Part shown: one piece after another, positions 18,277-27,342 of the stretch
Layout: each line of letters starts with the position of its first letter
How positions within the stretch are numbered: position 1 is the stretch's first letter
Assembly (NCBI RefSeq): GCF_028867935.1
Contig: NZ_JAPQNS010000001.1
Coordinates: 1,550,001-1,614,000, forward strand
Reading direction: 5' to 3'
Length of the DNA: 64,000 bases
Origin: Flavobacterium sp. SUN052
Lineage (GTDB): Bacteria > Bacteroidota > Bacteroidia > Flavobacteriales > Flavobacteriaceae
Program-made: the position numbers and the translations under genes
Notes under the pieces: model-generated
Told to the model about the DNA's origin: nothing
Databases searched by the model: none
Seen by the model: only the letters and a program-made list of their open reading frames with translations

Positions 18277-18434
18277 TGACTGACATGGGTTATTTGGCGT
18301 GAAAAAGCCGGATAGCTATTTGCCAACTAACTTACGAGACACCTTGTAGTATGCCAACCCCAAACCAGCGATACGGGGAATTTCCCACTAAAAAGGGCAT
18401 ATTTCCCGTGTCTAAACAACCCTTTTATGTAACC

Positions 18435-20408
18435 TTACACTTCCACTTCGACGGTAGTACCTTCCTTTGAATAGATCCTGAATTGACCACCCAACTCCTC
18501 GGCACGGCGTTGCATATTTCGAAGGCCATAATGCTGGTCGAGCGCGTCAATGGTCCGATACGTTAGTCCTCGGCCATTATCGATGATCTGAAGATGAATC
18601 CGATTATCGCTTTGTGCCGTCAACACAACCCGCACTTTGCTGGCTCCAGCGTGTTTTACTACGTTGTTGAGCGCTTCCTGCACAATTCTGAACAGGTTCA
18701 GGACCTGTCCCGATGATAGCCGTTCGGTTAACTCGCCCTGAACCTCAACCGTTACCAGTAAGCCTCCTACTTCCGGTATCGACCGATCTACATAATGCCG
18801 CAGACGATCCCCAAACTCGACCAAACTCAATTCATCGTGATGTACTGCCCAGATCGTGTCGCGAAGCATAGTAACCGCTTCACGAGTGGTATCAATAAGC
18901 TGCCGGAGTGTTTCTATCCATTCGCGCGTGCTGACAACCGGCTGTCTGTCGGCCTTCCGCACAATGCTGCCCAGGCTCGTGATTACAAACGACAGATGCG
19001 CGCCTACGTTATCGTGAAGGTCCCGTCCAATGCGTTCTTTTTCAAGCAGTAATGTGTTTTCTACCGCTAATGTCCGCACCTCCGCCTGGTAGGTTAGGTG
19101 TTGCTGTCGAATATTTTCATGGGCTGCGGCTTCACTTTCGTCACGAAGCGTTTTATAGCGGTAAGCTAGCCCCAGTGTCAATACCAATACTTCGAATAGG
19201 GCGGCCAGGGCCAGGTAGGCGTAATAAGCTACGGCCGGATGCGTTTGGATCAGACCGAAATTAGCCATCACCTGTCCGAAATTGAGTACGTAAAATGGTG
19301 TTACAGCAATCAGGTAGAACCACGCTTCCCGAACATGATACCGGCGAACAACGCTGATGAAAATGTATGCTCCGATAACCGGCATGGGTAGCCAGTAGCA
19401 GACCGTAAAAAAGCGCATAAACAGGCCCTCCAGACCGGCTGGTAGCGTTACCAGACGTTCGATAACCAGGAAAAACAGGCATATAATACCGCAAATCAAC
19501 ACCCCCGTTCCAACATGATGCCACCGGTAAGCATGTGTTTTTCGAAGCGACAAAAACGTGCGGATGAAAATCAGCTGACTATAAAAAAGCAGTAAGGGAA
19601 ACAGGAAATAGATGTTTTGGCCCGGAAACCAGTGTTGGACCGGAAAAGCAAATTGATTCAGGAAGCCTTCGTTGATGGTAAAAAAGCCCGTCAGTCCGAT
19701 CAAGCAGAGTGTATATTTGAAATAAATGCGGTCGTTTGTGGTCAGAAAAAAGAAAAAACTCATAACCGTAACAAAGGTTAACCCAAACAATGTACCACCC
19801 CAGAATAAGTACTCGGCCTGCGTAATACCGATAAAAGCCGTTTGAGGTAACACCGTCACCGGTACAATCTGAGTGCCCCGGCTTTTCAACACCCGGATAT
19901 AAGCGGTTGCCTGTTGGTGCGGTTGTAAGGTAAATGGAAAGAGAAAATGCCTGGAATGCACGAATCGACGCTCAACGGGTGTTTGCCAGCCCACTGAAGC
20001 CGTGGATACTCGAACTGAATCGCGCACAACAAGGTAAAATCGGAGCGAATCGAAGCACCAGAAGTTAATCTGTGCATATAGTTGACGAGCCTGTTTACTC
20101 GTGTTTTCCAATTCGAACCGGAGCCAGATAGGATTCACCTGTTGGCGGTTTGCCGTGTAACCAAAGTTGGCAACAGGTGATCGAATTGGTTCAAAAGCAG
20201 GTTTCCGGTTAATGATCTGTTCAATACGAAGCTGATGAGTCGAATCGCGCAGATACGATAAATACCCCTGCAATGGTAATGGCTCTGTCAGGGTGCTCAC
20301 GTCAACTACCGACTGTGAGCGGGCATATTCTAACCCCACATTCCCCCAAAGCAGGGCAACGGCAAGCAGGAACCTGACTAAATTAGTTGAGGCAGTGATG
20401 AAGTTCAT
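18435..20408 (-). CDS. 7TMR-DISM sensor histidine kinase (HisKA_3)
   Basis: 657 residues. After a signal-like N-terminus comes an extracellular 7TMR-DISMED2 domain (about 40-175, with NPIWLRFELENTSKQARQLYAQI), seven membrane helices (about 190-400), a coiled coil, the HisKA_3 box with His465 (GRDLHDNVGAHLS) and an ATPase domain (FRIVQEALNNVVKHA, DNGRGL, HYGLRNMQRRAEELGG). DISMED2 domains resemble carbohydrate-binding folds, so a saccharide ligand is plausible. No response regulator is directly adjacent; the nearest is in the next operon on the same strand. Confidence 0.93.
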   Translation of the reverse strand: MNFITASTNLVRFLLAVALLWGNVGLEYARSQSVVDVSTLTEPLPLQGYLSYLRDSTHQLRIEQIINRKPAFEPIRSPVANFGYTANRQQVNPIWLRFELENTSKQARQLYAQINFWCFDSLRFYLVVRDSVRVSTASVGWQTPVERRFVHSRHFLFPFTLQPHQQATAYIRVLKSRGTQIVPVTVLPQTAFIGITQAEYLFWGGTLFGLTFVTVMSFFFFLTTNDRIYFKYTLCLIGLTGFFTINEGFLNQFAFPVQHWFPGQNIYFLFPLLLFYSQLIFIRTFLSLRKTHAYRWHHVGTGVLICGIICLFFLVIERLVTLPAGLEGLFMRFFTVCYWLPMPVIGAYIFISVVRRYHVREAWFYLIAVTPFYVLNFGQVMANFGLIQTHPAVAYYAYLALAALFEVLVLTLGLAYRYKTLRDESEAAAHENIRQQHLTYQAEVRTLAVENTLLLEKERIGRDLHDNVGAHLSFVITSLGSIVRKADRQPVVSTREWIETLRQLIDTTREAVTMLRDTIWAVHHDELSLVEFGDRLRHYVDRSIPEVGGLLVTVEVQGELTERLSSGQVLNLFRIVQEALNNVVKHAGASKVRVVLTAQSDNRIHLQIIDNGRGLTYRTIDALDQHYGLRNMQRRAEELGGQFRIYSKEGTTVEVEV

Positions 20409-20526
20409 GGGTGCGTGGGTTATGCCGAAAATTAAGTATTATTCGCCAAAAAACCAACCACCACCGTTGATTATCAAATTGTTATTTCAACCCTATACTA
20501 TAGCTATTATAAAACTACGCTGCACC

Positions 20527-22230
20527 TTATTTTACGTCTACTACCTGCCCCGTATTTAGTAAACTTGTATTTTCTCCGTTTACTTCGTACCGGCCAATTA
20601 TATACCGACCAGGGGGTAATAAGGCCTTAGGCATGGAGGCTGTCCAGCCGTTGGGACGCGAAAACGGACTTAAGCCCGTTGGCTTGTGCCTTTCGGCAAA
20701 CATCACATAACAATGTCCTTTGGTATTGAGCGGCCACAACACCAAGTAAACGCCTTTGTTGGTACTAACCTGATAGTCAGCCTGATCATTTTCAACGGTT
20801 ATGTAGTCGGGCTGGTCGATTACACGGAGTGGAATGCTCGTTTTTTGTACTGGAATGGCTTCGAGAAGTTGTTTTTCGCCGGAAATAATGGCCGGTTCGG
20901 GCAATGTGTGCCATTGCCGAACATGCATGGTGCTATCCAGTTCAATGATCCACCGCGCCAATGCCGAATTGCGCGTTCCCCCTAATCCAATCTGGTTATA
21001 TTTCTGGTTAAATGTTAATCCCTGCATATGTTTCCGACGTTGAACAGCTTCGGGGAGGTACGTGAAATAGCTAAGTATATTTACGCATAAAAACAGCAGC
21101 CACAGTATAGGAATCCAACGATCGCGGTTCTGAGGCTTTAACAAACTCACCAGAATCAGATACCCCACTGCCCACAGTACAAGGGAGTACGTTCGGTAAG
21201 AGCTGTGAAGTACCATACCGAAGTAAAACCGGATTCGAAACACAGCTATCAAGCCCATATTGGCCAGCAGAAATAGCGTTACTCCGGTCAGAAAAGTCTG
21301 AAAGTGTGATCTATTGGCCTGCCGTTGAAGCACAACTTTCACTAACCACCAGGCTACTATGCTCACCAACACAACCCCTGCTAAAAGGGGCAGCACAGCT
21401 CGTCTCTCAACAGACCAGGTGGGAAAGAAATCAAACAGGCTCCCAGCAAAAATAAAGAAGCCTGCTAGCGTTTGTATAGGGTGTTGCAGTACGTAGGCAA
21501 AACCTTCACTATTACCTTGTTGCACGGGATAGTTTCGAAAATAAAGCCAGGTACAAAGCGCCCCAAATCCAATCCAGACTACGAGCCACAACCAGCGTCG
21601 GCGAATCACGAGAATAGCCACACCGGCGGGCCACAGCAAAATACCATTACCCATACTAAAGGTGGCCAGTGCCCCCAAGCCCAATGCCCCAGCAAACGCA
21701 CCTGGTTTATCGAAAGCCAGCACAAAAAACGTGACCATCACCAGCATAATGATTGCCAGATACTGAAGGGTATAAATGGCCGTGAAGGTGAGCAAGTAGT
21801 TTTGCGCCGTAAAGAGCATAAGCGGCACGGGCAAAAGCCAAAAGAGTGCTGTTTCAGTGGGATAGCCGGCGCTTGAGGAGCGGGAGAATAGTGTCTGTGT
21901 ACTTCGGTAAAGCAGCCATAAAATCACCACCAAACCGAGGTTCCCCCAAAACATTAAGCCCTGAAACGAAATGCCGCCCGTGAGCAGGTATTGCCCGTAA
22001 ACAACCAGGCGAGCGTAGAGAACGCGGTGTTCGTTATTGGGTTTGAGCAGAGCATCAAATCGCTCACCAAATGAATTGGCATCTACAAACCGCTGCAAAA
22101 AATAAGGAATGTTCTCGTACTCATCGAACCACGGAATATCGTAGCGAAGGGTAAAAAAATACACAAAGAAAACGGCAATTGGACTGATCAGGAGTGCCGT
22201 CTGGACGTACTTGTTCGTGAATAGTTTCAT
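20527..22230 (-). CDS. Polytopic membrane protein, probable GT-C-type glycosyltransferase
   Basis: 567 residues with about 11 membrane helices followed by a periplasmic C-terminal domain of about 150 residues. The first outer loop carries DIPWFDEYENIPYF, an acidic motif like the catalytic loop of GT-C enzymes, which use lipid-linked sugars on the periplasmic face. The soluble tail ends with beta-rich sequence (YQVSTNKGVYLVLWPLN). It lies 15 bp downstream of a GT2 enzyme of the dolichyl-phosphate-sugar type, which would supply the donor. Specific substrate unknown. Confidence 0.65.
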   Translation of the reverse strand: MKLFTNKYVQTALLISPIAVFFVYFFTLRYDIPWFDEYENIPYFLQRFVDANSFGERFDALLKPNNEHRVLYARLVVYGQYLLTGGISFQGLMFWGNLGLVVILWLLYRSTQTLFSRSSSAGYPTETALFWLLPVPLMLFTAQNYLLTFTAIYTLQYLAIIMLVMVTFFVLAFDKPGAFAGALGLGALATFSMGNGILLWPAGVAILVIRRRWLWLVVWIGFGALCTWLYFRNYPVQQGNSEGFAYVLQHPIQTLAGFFIFAGSLFDFFPTWSVERRAVLPLLAGVVLVSIVAWWLVKVVLQRQANRSHFQTFLTGVTLFLLANMGLIAVFRIRFYFGMVLHSSYRTYSLVLWAVGYLILVSLLKPQNRDRWIPILWLLFLCVNILSYFTYLPEAVQRRKHMQGLTFNQKYNQIGLGGTRNSALARWIIELDSTMHVRQWHTLPEPAIISGEKQLLEAIPVQKTSIPLRVIDQPDYITVENDQADYQVSTNKGVYLVLWPLNTKGHCYVMFAERHKPTGLSPFSRPNGWTASMPKALLPPGRYIIGRYEVNGENTSLLNTGQVVDVK

Positions 22231-22245
22231 AGGGTGGCACTGAGA

Positions 22246-22974
22246 TCACCGGTACGCCCGGCTAATCCGGTACAACTCATACCAAAGTTTAAAGTAATAG
22301 GACACCTTAATTCGGGAATCGTCCATTTCAACCCATTGTCGGAGGGGCATTTCGGCCACGTGCTGTTGGATTTCTTCGCGACCGTAGTTGCGAATGAGCC
22401 GCGCCAACACTTCTACATCGAATAGCCACGGGCTAAGGAACGGTTCAGCAAACAGGTCGGCTACCGCACCCCGACGAAATAGCTTGGCTCCGCATTGGGT
22501 ATCGTAAACACCCAATTTCAGGATATTGCTAATAAGGGTAGCAATCACTCGTCCCGCATAATGCCGCACGGGATTCCGCCGAATATCGGTTCCCAAGTAC
22601 TTGATCCGCGAGCCCATAACTAAGTCAAGTGCGGGTTGCGCCGAAAGCCGGGCCTCTAAATCCTGAATGGCAGATAAAGGCGTTGCCAAATCGGCATCCA
22701 GAAAGCCAACATAATCCGCCTGTGAAGTTTTAGCTACATGAAGCATCCCCGCCCGGACAGCGCCGGCTTTCCCCTGGTTTTTCGGTAAAATCAACGCTTC
22801 AACCTGAGCAGGATGAGTAGTTTGTAACTGCTCCAGCAAGGTTCGGGTTTTGTCCGTACTACCGTCATCCACAAAGCAAAACCGCACCTCCGGGTGCTGT
22901 TGCCAGTAGGCTTCAAAAGCGGCAACGGGCAAACGTGTAGCTTCGTTATAACAAGGAATGACAATACAGGTCAT
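22246..22974 (-). CDS. GT2 glycosyltransferase, dolichyl-phosphate glucosyltransferase-like
   Basis: 242 residues of the GT-A fold: nucleotide-binding start CIVIPCYNEATRLP, DDGSTDKT near residue 37, AGAVRAGMLHVAK, the metal-binding GFLDADLATP, and the later MGSRIKYLGTDIRRNPVRHYAG and YDTQCGAKLFRR segments. This pattern is that of Alg5/DPM-like enzymes that move a sugar from a nucleotide donor to a polyprenyl phosphate at the cytoplasmic face. No membrane helix. It stands between two polytopic membrane proteins with GT-C features, suggesting a lipid-linked sugar donor pathway for surface glycans or glycoproteins. Confidence 0.9.
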   Translation of the reverse strand: MTCIVIPCYNEATRLPVAAFEAYWQQHPEVRFCFVDDGSTDKTRTLLEQLQTTHPAQVEALILPKNQGKAGAVRAGMLHVAKTSQADYVGFLDADLATPLSAIQDLEARLSAQPALDLVMGSRIKYLGTDIRRNPVRHYAGRVIATLISNILKLGVYDTQCGAKLFRRGAVADLFAEPFLSPWLFDVEVLARLIRNYGREEIQQHVAEMPLRQWVEMDDSRIKVSYYFKLWYELYRISRAYR

Positions 22975-23037
22975 TGTGAGTGATGAATGGTAAACGATAA
23001 GTCAGGAAGATACTGTGAATAGGCTATTCATCGCTTA

Positions 23038-24459
23038 TCATCCGTCGTTTTTTGCGAGTTTAACCGTCTTATGTTTATAATAACCTGCCTGACAACGGTT
23101 CCAGAGATGTTCGGGGTTGGCATTAATGTCTTCGACAAACAAACTGGGTGGATACACGCTAATTGGTGTAACCTGTAGTACGTCGGCCGATTGGTTCAGT
23201 TGATCGTGACGGGCATTCATTTCACGGTTGTACGTAGCCGCGTGGCCACGAATCAAGTCGTTGTATACTAATCGAATAGGTCGACTAAATGCCAAGCTAC
23301 CTACCATCCATACCCCCGCCAAAGCAGGTGCCCAAACGGGTAGCACCAACTGATTATAACTCAGCTTTCCGGCTTGGGCAAGGGCATTGACTAACACTGT
23401 TAGCAGGTAAAACCAACCTACAATGGCCATGTCGTAGAATACATTCATGGTCCTGAAAGCGGGAGGTAGCCCGATGCCGTAGTACGAAGGGAAAATCATG
23501 GCGGCCAGCAAGCCTACATACCCTAACAATACCACCCAAACCGGAATTTGGACCAGTTTTCGCACGGGACTATCCATCTGAATCAGTCGTAGTGCCAGCG
23601 GTACAAACAAAAGCGACAAGGGTAAAATGGGCGTTTTCAAAAACAATGTTCCAAGTGACTTGACCAGCCAGCCTACAGACCCGACAAACGATGCTACAAA
23701 GTCGCCACTATGCGGGTTTCCCCCCATGCGAACGGCGTTACCCGGAGCCCGAAACAACAACCAGCTCGACAGGAGCGACACGACTACCATGCCAACCAGA
23801 AACAGATCGAACCGACGTTGAAACAGCAGTCGGTATCCGGCAATAATCAGCAGTAACAGCACCAGTAAAATCAGGTTGGTTTCGCCGGAGCCGACAATAG
23901 CAAAGACTAGAAACGACGCCCAAACAGCCGTCAGAGGACGCAACAGCCCACCCGAAGGTAATCGGTACCACCGGATACAAACGGCCAAAAGATAAAACGT
24001 AAAGGCGGTTGGAACCGTGTAAGACGCCACGGCAGCAGTCCAGAAAAACGCTTCGACCGTGCTTTGCTGGGCAACCATCATGGTAAAAAACAAAAGCGCT
24101 GTTGCCAGTAGAATGGTGCGGGATTTCTGTCCACGCAACAGTTCGCTGGTGAGCGAGTAGATCGACGCCAGTAGGCCAGTCATGGCAAGGGCCGGAATCA
24201 ACCGAAAGCCATCGTACCAACCCCAAACGAGGGGATTACCATGGACCAGAAAATTGGAGAAATAACGGCCCGTCCACCAGTCGTAATAGTATTTCTGAGC
24301 CTGCCAAAAGCCTTCGCGGACAGCGGTATCGGCAAAACAGTAGTCATCAGCCGCTGAGGGATGATTAAAAAAAGACAGCACGAACAGCGGAACGAAAACG
24401 GCTAGAAAAAAGCCAAATCCAGCCAGTTGAGTGACTGTGTGAATGAGGGGTGATTTCAT
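23038..24459 (-). CDS. Polytopic membrane protein, DUF6056-like, probable glycosyltransferase
   Basis: About 473 residues with 10-11 membrane helices. The first outer loop has SAADDYCFADTAV, the DDYC motif seen in DUF6056 membrane proteins and similar to the acidic catalytic loop of GT-C enzymes. A later loop has YYYDWWTGRYFSNFLVH, also typical. The frame extends to a GTG at 24501, but the ATG at 24459 places the first membrane helix normally. It precedes the GT2 gene on the same strand (63-bp gap), and probably uses the polyprenyl-phosphate sugar made there. The family's activity is not established. Confidence 0.68.
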   Translation of the reverse strand: MKSPLIHTVTQLAGFGFFLAVFVPLFVLSFFNHPSAADDYCFADTAVREGFWQAQKYYYDWWTGRYFSNFLVHGNPLVWGWYDGFRLIPALAMTGLLASIYSLTSELLRGQKSRTILLATALLFFTMMVAQQSTVEAFFWTAAVASYTVPTAFTFYLLAVCIRWYRLPSGGLLRPLTAVWASFLVFAIVGSGETNLILLVLLLLIIAGYRLLFQRRFDLFLVGMVVVSLLSSWLLFRAPGNAVRMGGNPHSGDFVASFVGSVGWLVKSLGTLFLKTPILPLSLLFVPLALRLIQMDSPVRKLVQIPVWVVLLGYVGLLAAMIFPSYYGIGLPPAFRTMNVFYDMAIVGWFYLLTVLVNALAQAGKLSYNQLVLPVWAPALAGVWMVGSLAFSRPIRLVYNDLIRGHAATYNREMNARHDQLNQSADVLQVTPISVYPPSLFVEDINANPEHLWNRCQAGYYKHKTVKLAKNDG

Positions 24460-24521
24460 TAAGTAATAGTCGCAAAGCAAAGACCACACGTCACAAAACA
24501 CTTATCAGACGGCAGGCTTTT

Positions 24522-25448
24522 CTATTTACCTGACTGACCAGTGTCGAGTTGCGACTTGTGGCTATCTAAAAAAGGGAACCCAATGACTGCCGCCAGAATC
24601 ACCAGCGTGCCCAGGTAGAACCCGGTTGTCATCCGTTCAGTATCCCCAAAAATCAGTACAGCCAGAATGATTCCGTATACTGGCTCCAAATTTACGGTTA
24701 ATATGGCCAGATACGCCGAAAACTTACGCAACAGCCTAACACCTGCCGTGTACGCGTAAACTGTACAGACCCAGGCCAGCACTAAAAGCCAGCCCCATTG
24801 CCCTATCGACGCTGGCCAGAACACTTCATCTGGCCCGGCAAAAAAAGCCATGTATACACCCACTAAAGGCACTGAACTCAGGAAAGCACCCGCCATTTCA
24901 TGAGTCGAGATAACGAGAGCCTCGTAACGATGCGTAAACTGACTATTGATAATGGTAAACAGAGCCGCCAGCATCGCCGAGAATACCGCTACCAGTAAAC
25001 CAACTACCTTATCGAACTCAAACCGAAAAATCAGGTATAGGCCAGCCATAACAACCGCGCCCAGCAGCACCTCGATGGGGCGTACCCGCCGACGCAACAG
25101 CAGCGGTTCGAGAACACTTGCCCAGAGCGAACTGGTGGCCATTCCGGCTAGGCAAACGGACACATTCGCCAATCGGGCAGCGGCAAAAAACGCCATCCAG
25201 TGAATCGCAATCAGCCCACCAACGCCCAGCAGACGCCACCGGTCACGCGACGAAACCGGCGCAACGGGTGATCCATTGCGGTGTTGATACAAAAGCACAG
25301 CCCCCATGCCAATCACGGCCAAAAATGTACGATACAGCACCACAGACAAGGGGCAGAGTGGCTCCAACAGTTTGCCCAGAATGGCCGTGAAGCCCCAAAT
25401 CAGGACGATAAAGTGCAGGTGTAAGTAATCAGAAGTACGAGTGGGCAT
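24522..25448 (-). CDS. EamA-family (DMT) permease
   Basis: 308 residues with about ten membrane helices in two EamA repeats: HLHFIVLIWGFTAILGKLLEPLCPLSVVLYRTF at the start and the second half beginning near VGLLVAVFSAMLAALFTIINSQF. The DMT superfamily includes exporters of amino acids, nucleotides and drugs; specificity is not readable. Its ATG shares one base with the stop of the LptF/G-like gene upstream (TAATG), so the two are translationally coupled, although no functional link is obvious. Confidence 0.9.
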   Translation of the reverse strand: MPTRTSDYLHLHFIVLIWGFTAILGKLLEPLCPLSVVLYRTFLAVIGMGAVLLYQHRNGSPVAPVSSRDRWRLLGVGGLIAIHWMAFFAAARLANVSVCLAGMATSSLWASVLEPLLLRRRVRPIEVLLGAVVMAGLYLIFRFEFDKVVGLLVAVFSAMLAALFTIINSQFTHRYEALVISTHEMAGAFLSSVPLVGVYMAFFAGPDEVFWPASIGQWGWLLVLAWVCTVYAYTAGVRLLRKFSAYLAILTVNLEPVYGIILAVLIFGDTERMTTGFYLGTLVILAAVIGFPFLDSHKSQLDTGQSGK

Positions 25449-26524
25449 TATCTGGGTATGGTATGGTACAACAACACACCGATACCAGCAAACAGGATGT
25501 TGGGCATCCAGACAGCCAGCAACGGATTGAGGTTACCCGACTCAGCAATTCCTTTGCCAAGCATAAAAAAGAGCAGGTAGGCAAACGCCAGGGCAAACCC
25601 CAATGCCACCTGCCACCCTACCCCTTGTCGGCTCTTACGGGCCGACACAATAACACCGATGATGGTAAGGATCACGATAGCAAATGGACGGGTATCGCGG
25701 GAGTATTTTTCGAGCAAATACACCTCTACCCCATCAGCACCGCGACTTTGAAGCAGGCCGATGTAGTTATTTAATTCGGGCAGTGTAAACGTCTCAAATA
25801 GGTTGAAGTCGCTTTCAAAATCAGACGGTTTCATGTTCAGCGTGGTATCGGCGCGGGTGCCGGGCACCAAGGTTTCGTTCTGCCCATTGATGGTTCGAAT
25901 TTTATAATCGTGAATAGCCCATTTACGCCGGGTACTATCCCATTCGATACGGTCTGCGGAAAGCTTTTGCTGAAGTTCGTTGCCTTTCATGCGTTCCAGC
26001 GTGAATTTATAGCCGGTACGAGTGAGGTTGTTATAGCTTTCAAGATACGCATAGACGTCGGGGGCAATCTTCAGGTGTACGTTACGACCATTGTAAGTAT
26101 AGGCGTCCTTGGTATACTTAAGCTCGAAGGCAATACGGGTCTTGTTCGCACGGGGAATAATGTAGTTTACCATGAAATAGGTAAACACCGCCAGTATCAG
26201 AGCGCCCACAGCATAGGGTAACAGAAACCGCATGAAGCTAACCCCACTACTCAAAATAGCAATAATTTCGGTACGGGCGGCCAACCGCGAGGTCAAAAAT
26301 ACCGTCGCAATAAATACCATCAGCGGGCTGATGTAATTGGCCCAGTAAGGAATGAAATTGAGGTAATAATCAAATAAAACAGCGTTTGTGGGGGCATTGT
26401 GTTTCCTGAAATCCTCAATCTTTTCCGTGTAGTCGATCATGACTACTACCAATACGATGACTGCCACTACAAAAATGTACGTTTGCAGAAATCGCTTTAA
26501 AATATACCAGTCTAATAGTTTCAT
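25448..26524 (-). CDS. LptF/LptG-family permease (YjgP/YjgQ)
   Basis: 358 residues: three membrane helices at the N-terminus (LDWYILKRFLQTYIFVVAVIVLVVVMIDYTEKI is the family start), a beta-jellyroll periplasmic domain (about 130-260, including YNGRNVHLKIAPDVYAYLESY), and three C-terminal helices. LptF and LptG form the inner-membrane part of the LPS transport ABC complex with LptB. Bacteroidota often keep single scattered copies. Whether this is F or G cannot be decided by eye. It follows mntR by 9 bp on the same strand. Confidence 0.92.
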   Translation of the reverse strand: MKLLDWYILKRFLQTYIFVVAVIVLVVVMIDYTEKIEDFRKHNAPTNAVLFDYYLNFIPYWANYISPLMVFIATVFLTSRLAARTEIIAILSSGVSFMRFLLPYAVGALILAVFTYFMVNYIIPRANKTRIAFELKYTKDAYTYNGRNVHLKIAPDVYAYLESYNNLTRTGYKFTLERMKGNELQQKLSADRIEWDSTRRKWAIHDYKIRTINGQNETLVPGTRADTTLNMKPSDFESDFNLFETFTLPELNNYIGLLQSRGADGVEVYLLEKYSRDTRPFAIVILTIIGVIVSARKSRQGVGWQVALGFALAFAYLLFFMLGKGIAESGNLNPLLAVWMPNILFAGIGVLLYHTIPR

Positions 26525-26533
26525 AAGGTCGTA

Positions 26534-27187
26534 CTAAGCCACTAACAAGTTCTTTGCAACGTCGTGACTTACAAACAACGCGGTTTCGGGCTGAATCTGC
26601 ACCAACAATGATTTATCGAAGCCGTTAATTTCCTTTAAAATCAGGCAGCAACCCAAAGTAAGGCCTGTGCGGGCAAGGTGTTGCAAAAATTCGGGTGAGT
26701 GTTCCAGCACCCCCATAATGCACACTTCAACACCGGCCATAACTTCCGACAGTTTCTGATACCCCGTAGAAGGCATGGTGCCCGTGGGAGTAGGGATTGG
26801 GTCGCCGTGGGGATCAAATTGAGGGTGTTGCAAATACTGATCCAGGCGTTCGACGAGTTCATCGGAACGGATATGTTCGAGTTCTTCGGCCATATCGTGG
26901 ACTTCATCCCAGCCGAAACCAAGTTTTTCTACTAAAAAAACTTCCCATAACCGATGGCGACGAATAATTTTCAGCGCCAGCCGCTCGCCTTCATCTGTCA
27001 GCCGAACGCCCTGATATTTCCGGTAGTGGATTAATTGTTTGTCGGCCAGCTTACGGAGCATATCCGTTACCGAAGCTGCTTTTGTGGCCGTCATTTCAGC
27101 TAACGCATTAGTAGTCACCTCCCCCTGCTGCCGTAGCGCAAGAGCATAAATAGTCTTCAGGTAATTTTCTTCGGTGAATGAATGCAT
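26534..27187 (-). CDS. mntR: DtxR/MntR-family metal-dependent repressor
   Basis: 217 residues: an N-terminal winged helix (FTEENYLKTIYALALRQQGEVTTNALAEMTATKAASVTDMLRKLADKQLIHYRKYQGVRLTDEG), a metal-binding and dimerisation domain (HRLWEVFLVEKLGFGWDEVHDMAEELEHI, with the His/Glu ligands) and a C-terminal FeoA/SH3-like domain. The longer, DtxR-like architecture is usual in Bacteroidota. It represses metal uptake when Mn(II) or Fe(II) is replete. The divergent mntH gene and the palindrome in the gap point to manganese control. The ATG at 27187 is preferred to the GTG at 27193. Confidence 0.92.
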   Translation of the reverse strand: MHSFTEENYLKTIYALALRQQGEVTTNALAEMTATKAASVTDMLRKLADKQLIHYRKYQGVRLTDEGERLALKIIRRHRLWEVFLVEKLGFGWDEVHDMAEELEHIRSDELVERLDQYLQHPQFDPHGDPIPTPTGTMPSTGYQKLSEVMAGVEVCIMGVLEHSPEFLQHLARTGLTLGCCLILKEINGFDKSLLVQIQPETALFVSHDVAKNLLVA

Positions 27188-27231
27188 AAGCACAGGCGTA
27201 ATTCAGCTTGTGGAGCTGAACAATCGTACCA

Positions 27232-27260
27232 CAAAAGTAGTTTTTAATTAGAACGAACAA
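27232..27260 (-). promoter_or_regulatory. Predicted promoter of mntR
   Basis: On the minus strand TTG (27258-27260), an 18-nt spacer and TACTTTTG (27232-27239) match the Bacteroidota consensus. The -33 box abuts the MntR palindrome at 27261, consistent with autoregulation. Confidence 0.68.
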
Positions 27261-27284
27261 AAAATTTAGGCCAATCTAAATTTT
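27261..27284. promoter_or_regulatory. Predicted MntR/DtxR operator between mntR and mntH
   Basis: AAAATTTAG-GCCAAT-CTAAATTTT: nine-base perfect inverted repeats with a 6-bp centre. The TTTAGG..CTAAA core resembles known DtxR/MntR boxes. It is the only such palindrome in the 155-bp divergent gap and is placed to block both promoters. Confidence 0.78.
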
Positions 27285-27342
27285 AGTTATATACTTGTCG
27301 TAAAATTCCACCAATATGTTTTTGAGCTACTAACCATATCCA

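Noticed and set aside
22975..23040. Imperfect repeats of the type GATGAATGG/GATAAG in the gap before the GT2 gene
   Set aside because: Short and AT-rich, similar to chance matches in other gaps (for example 1750-1860); not strong enough to call a repeat family.
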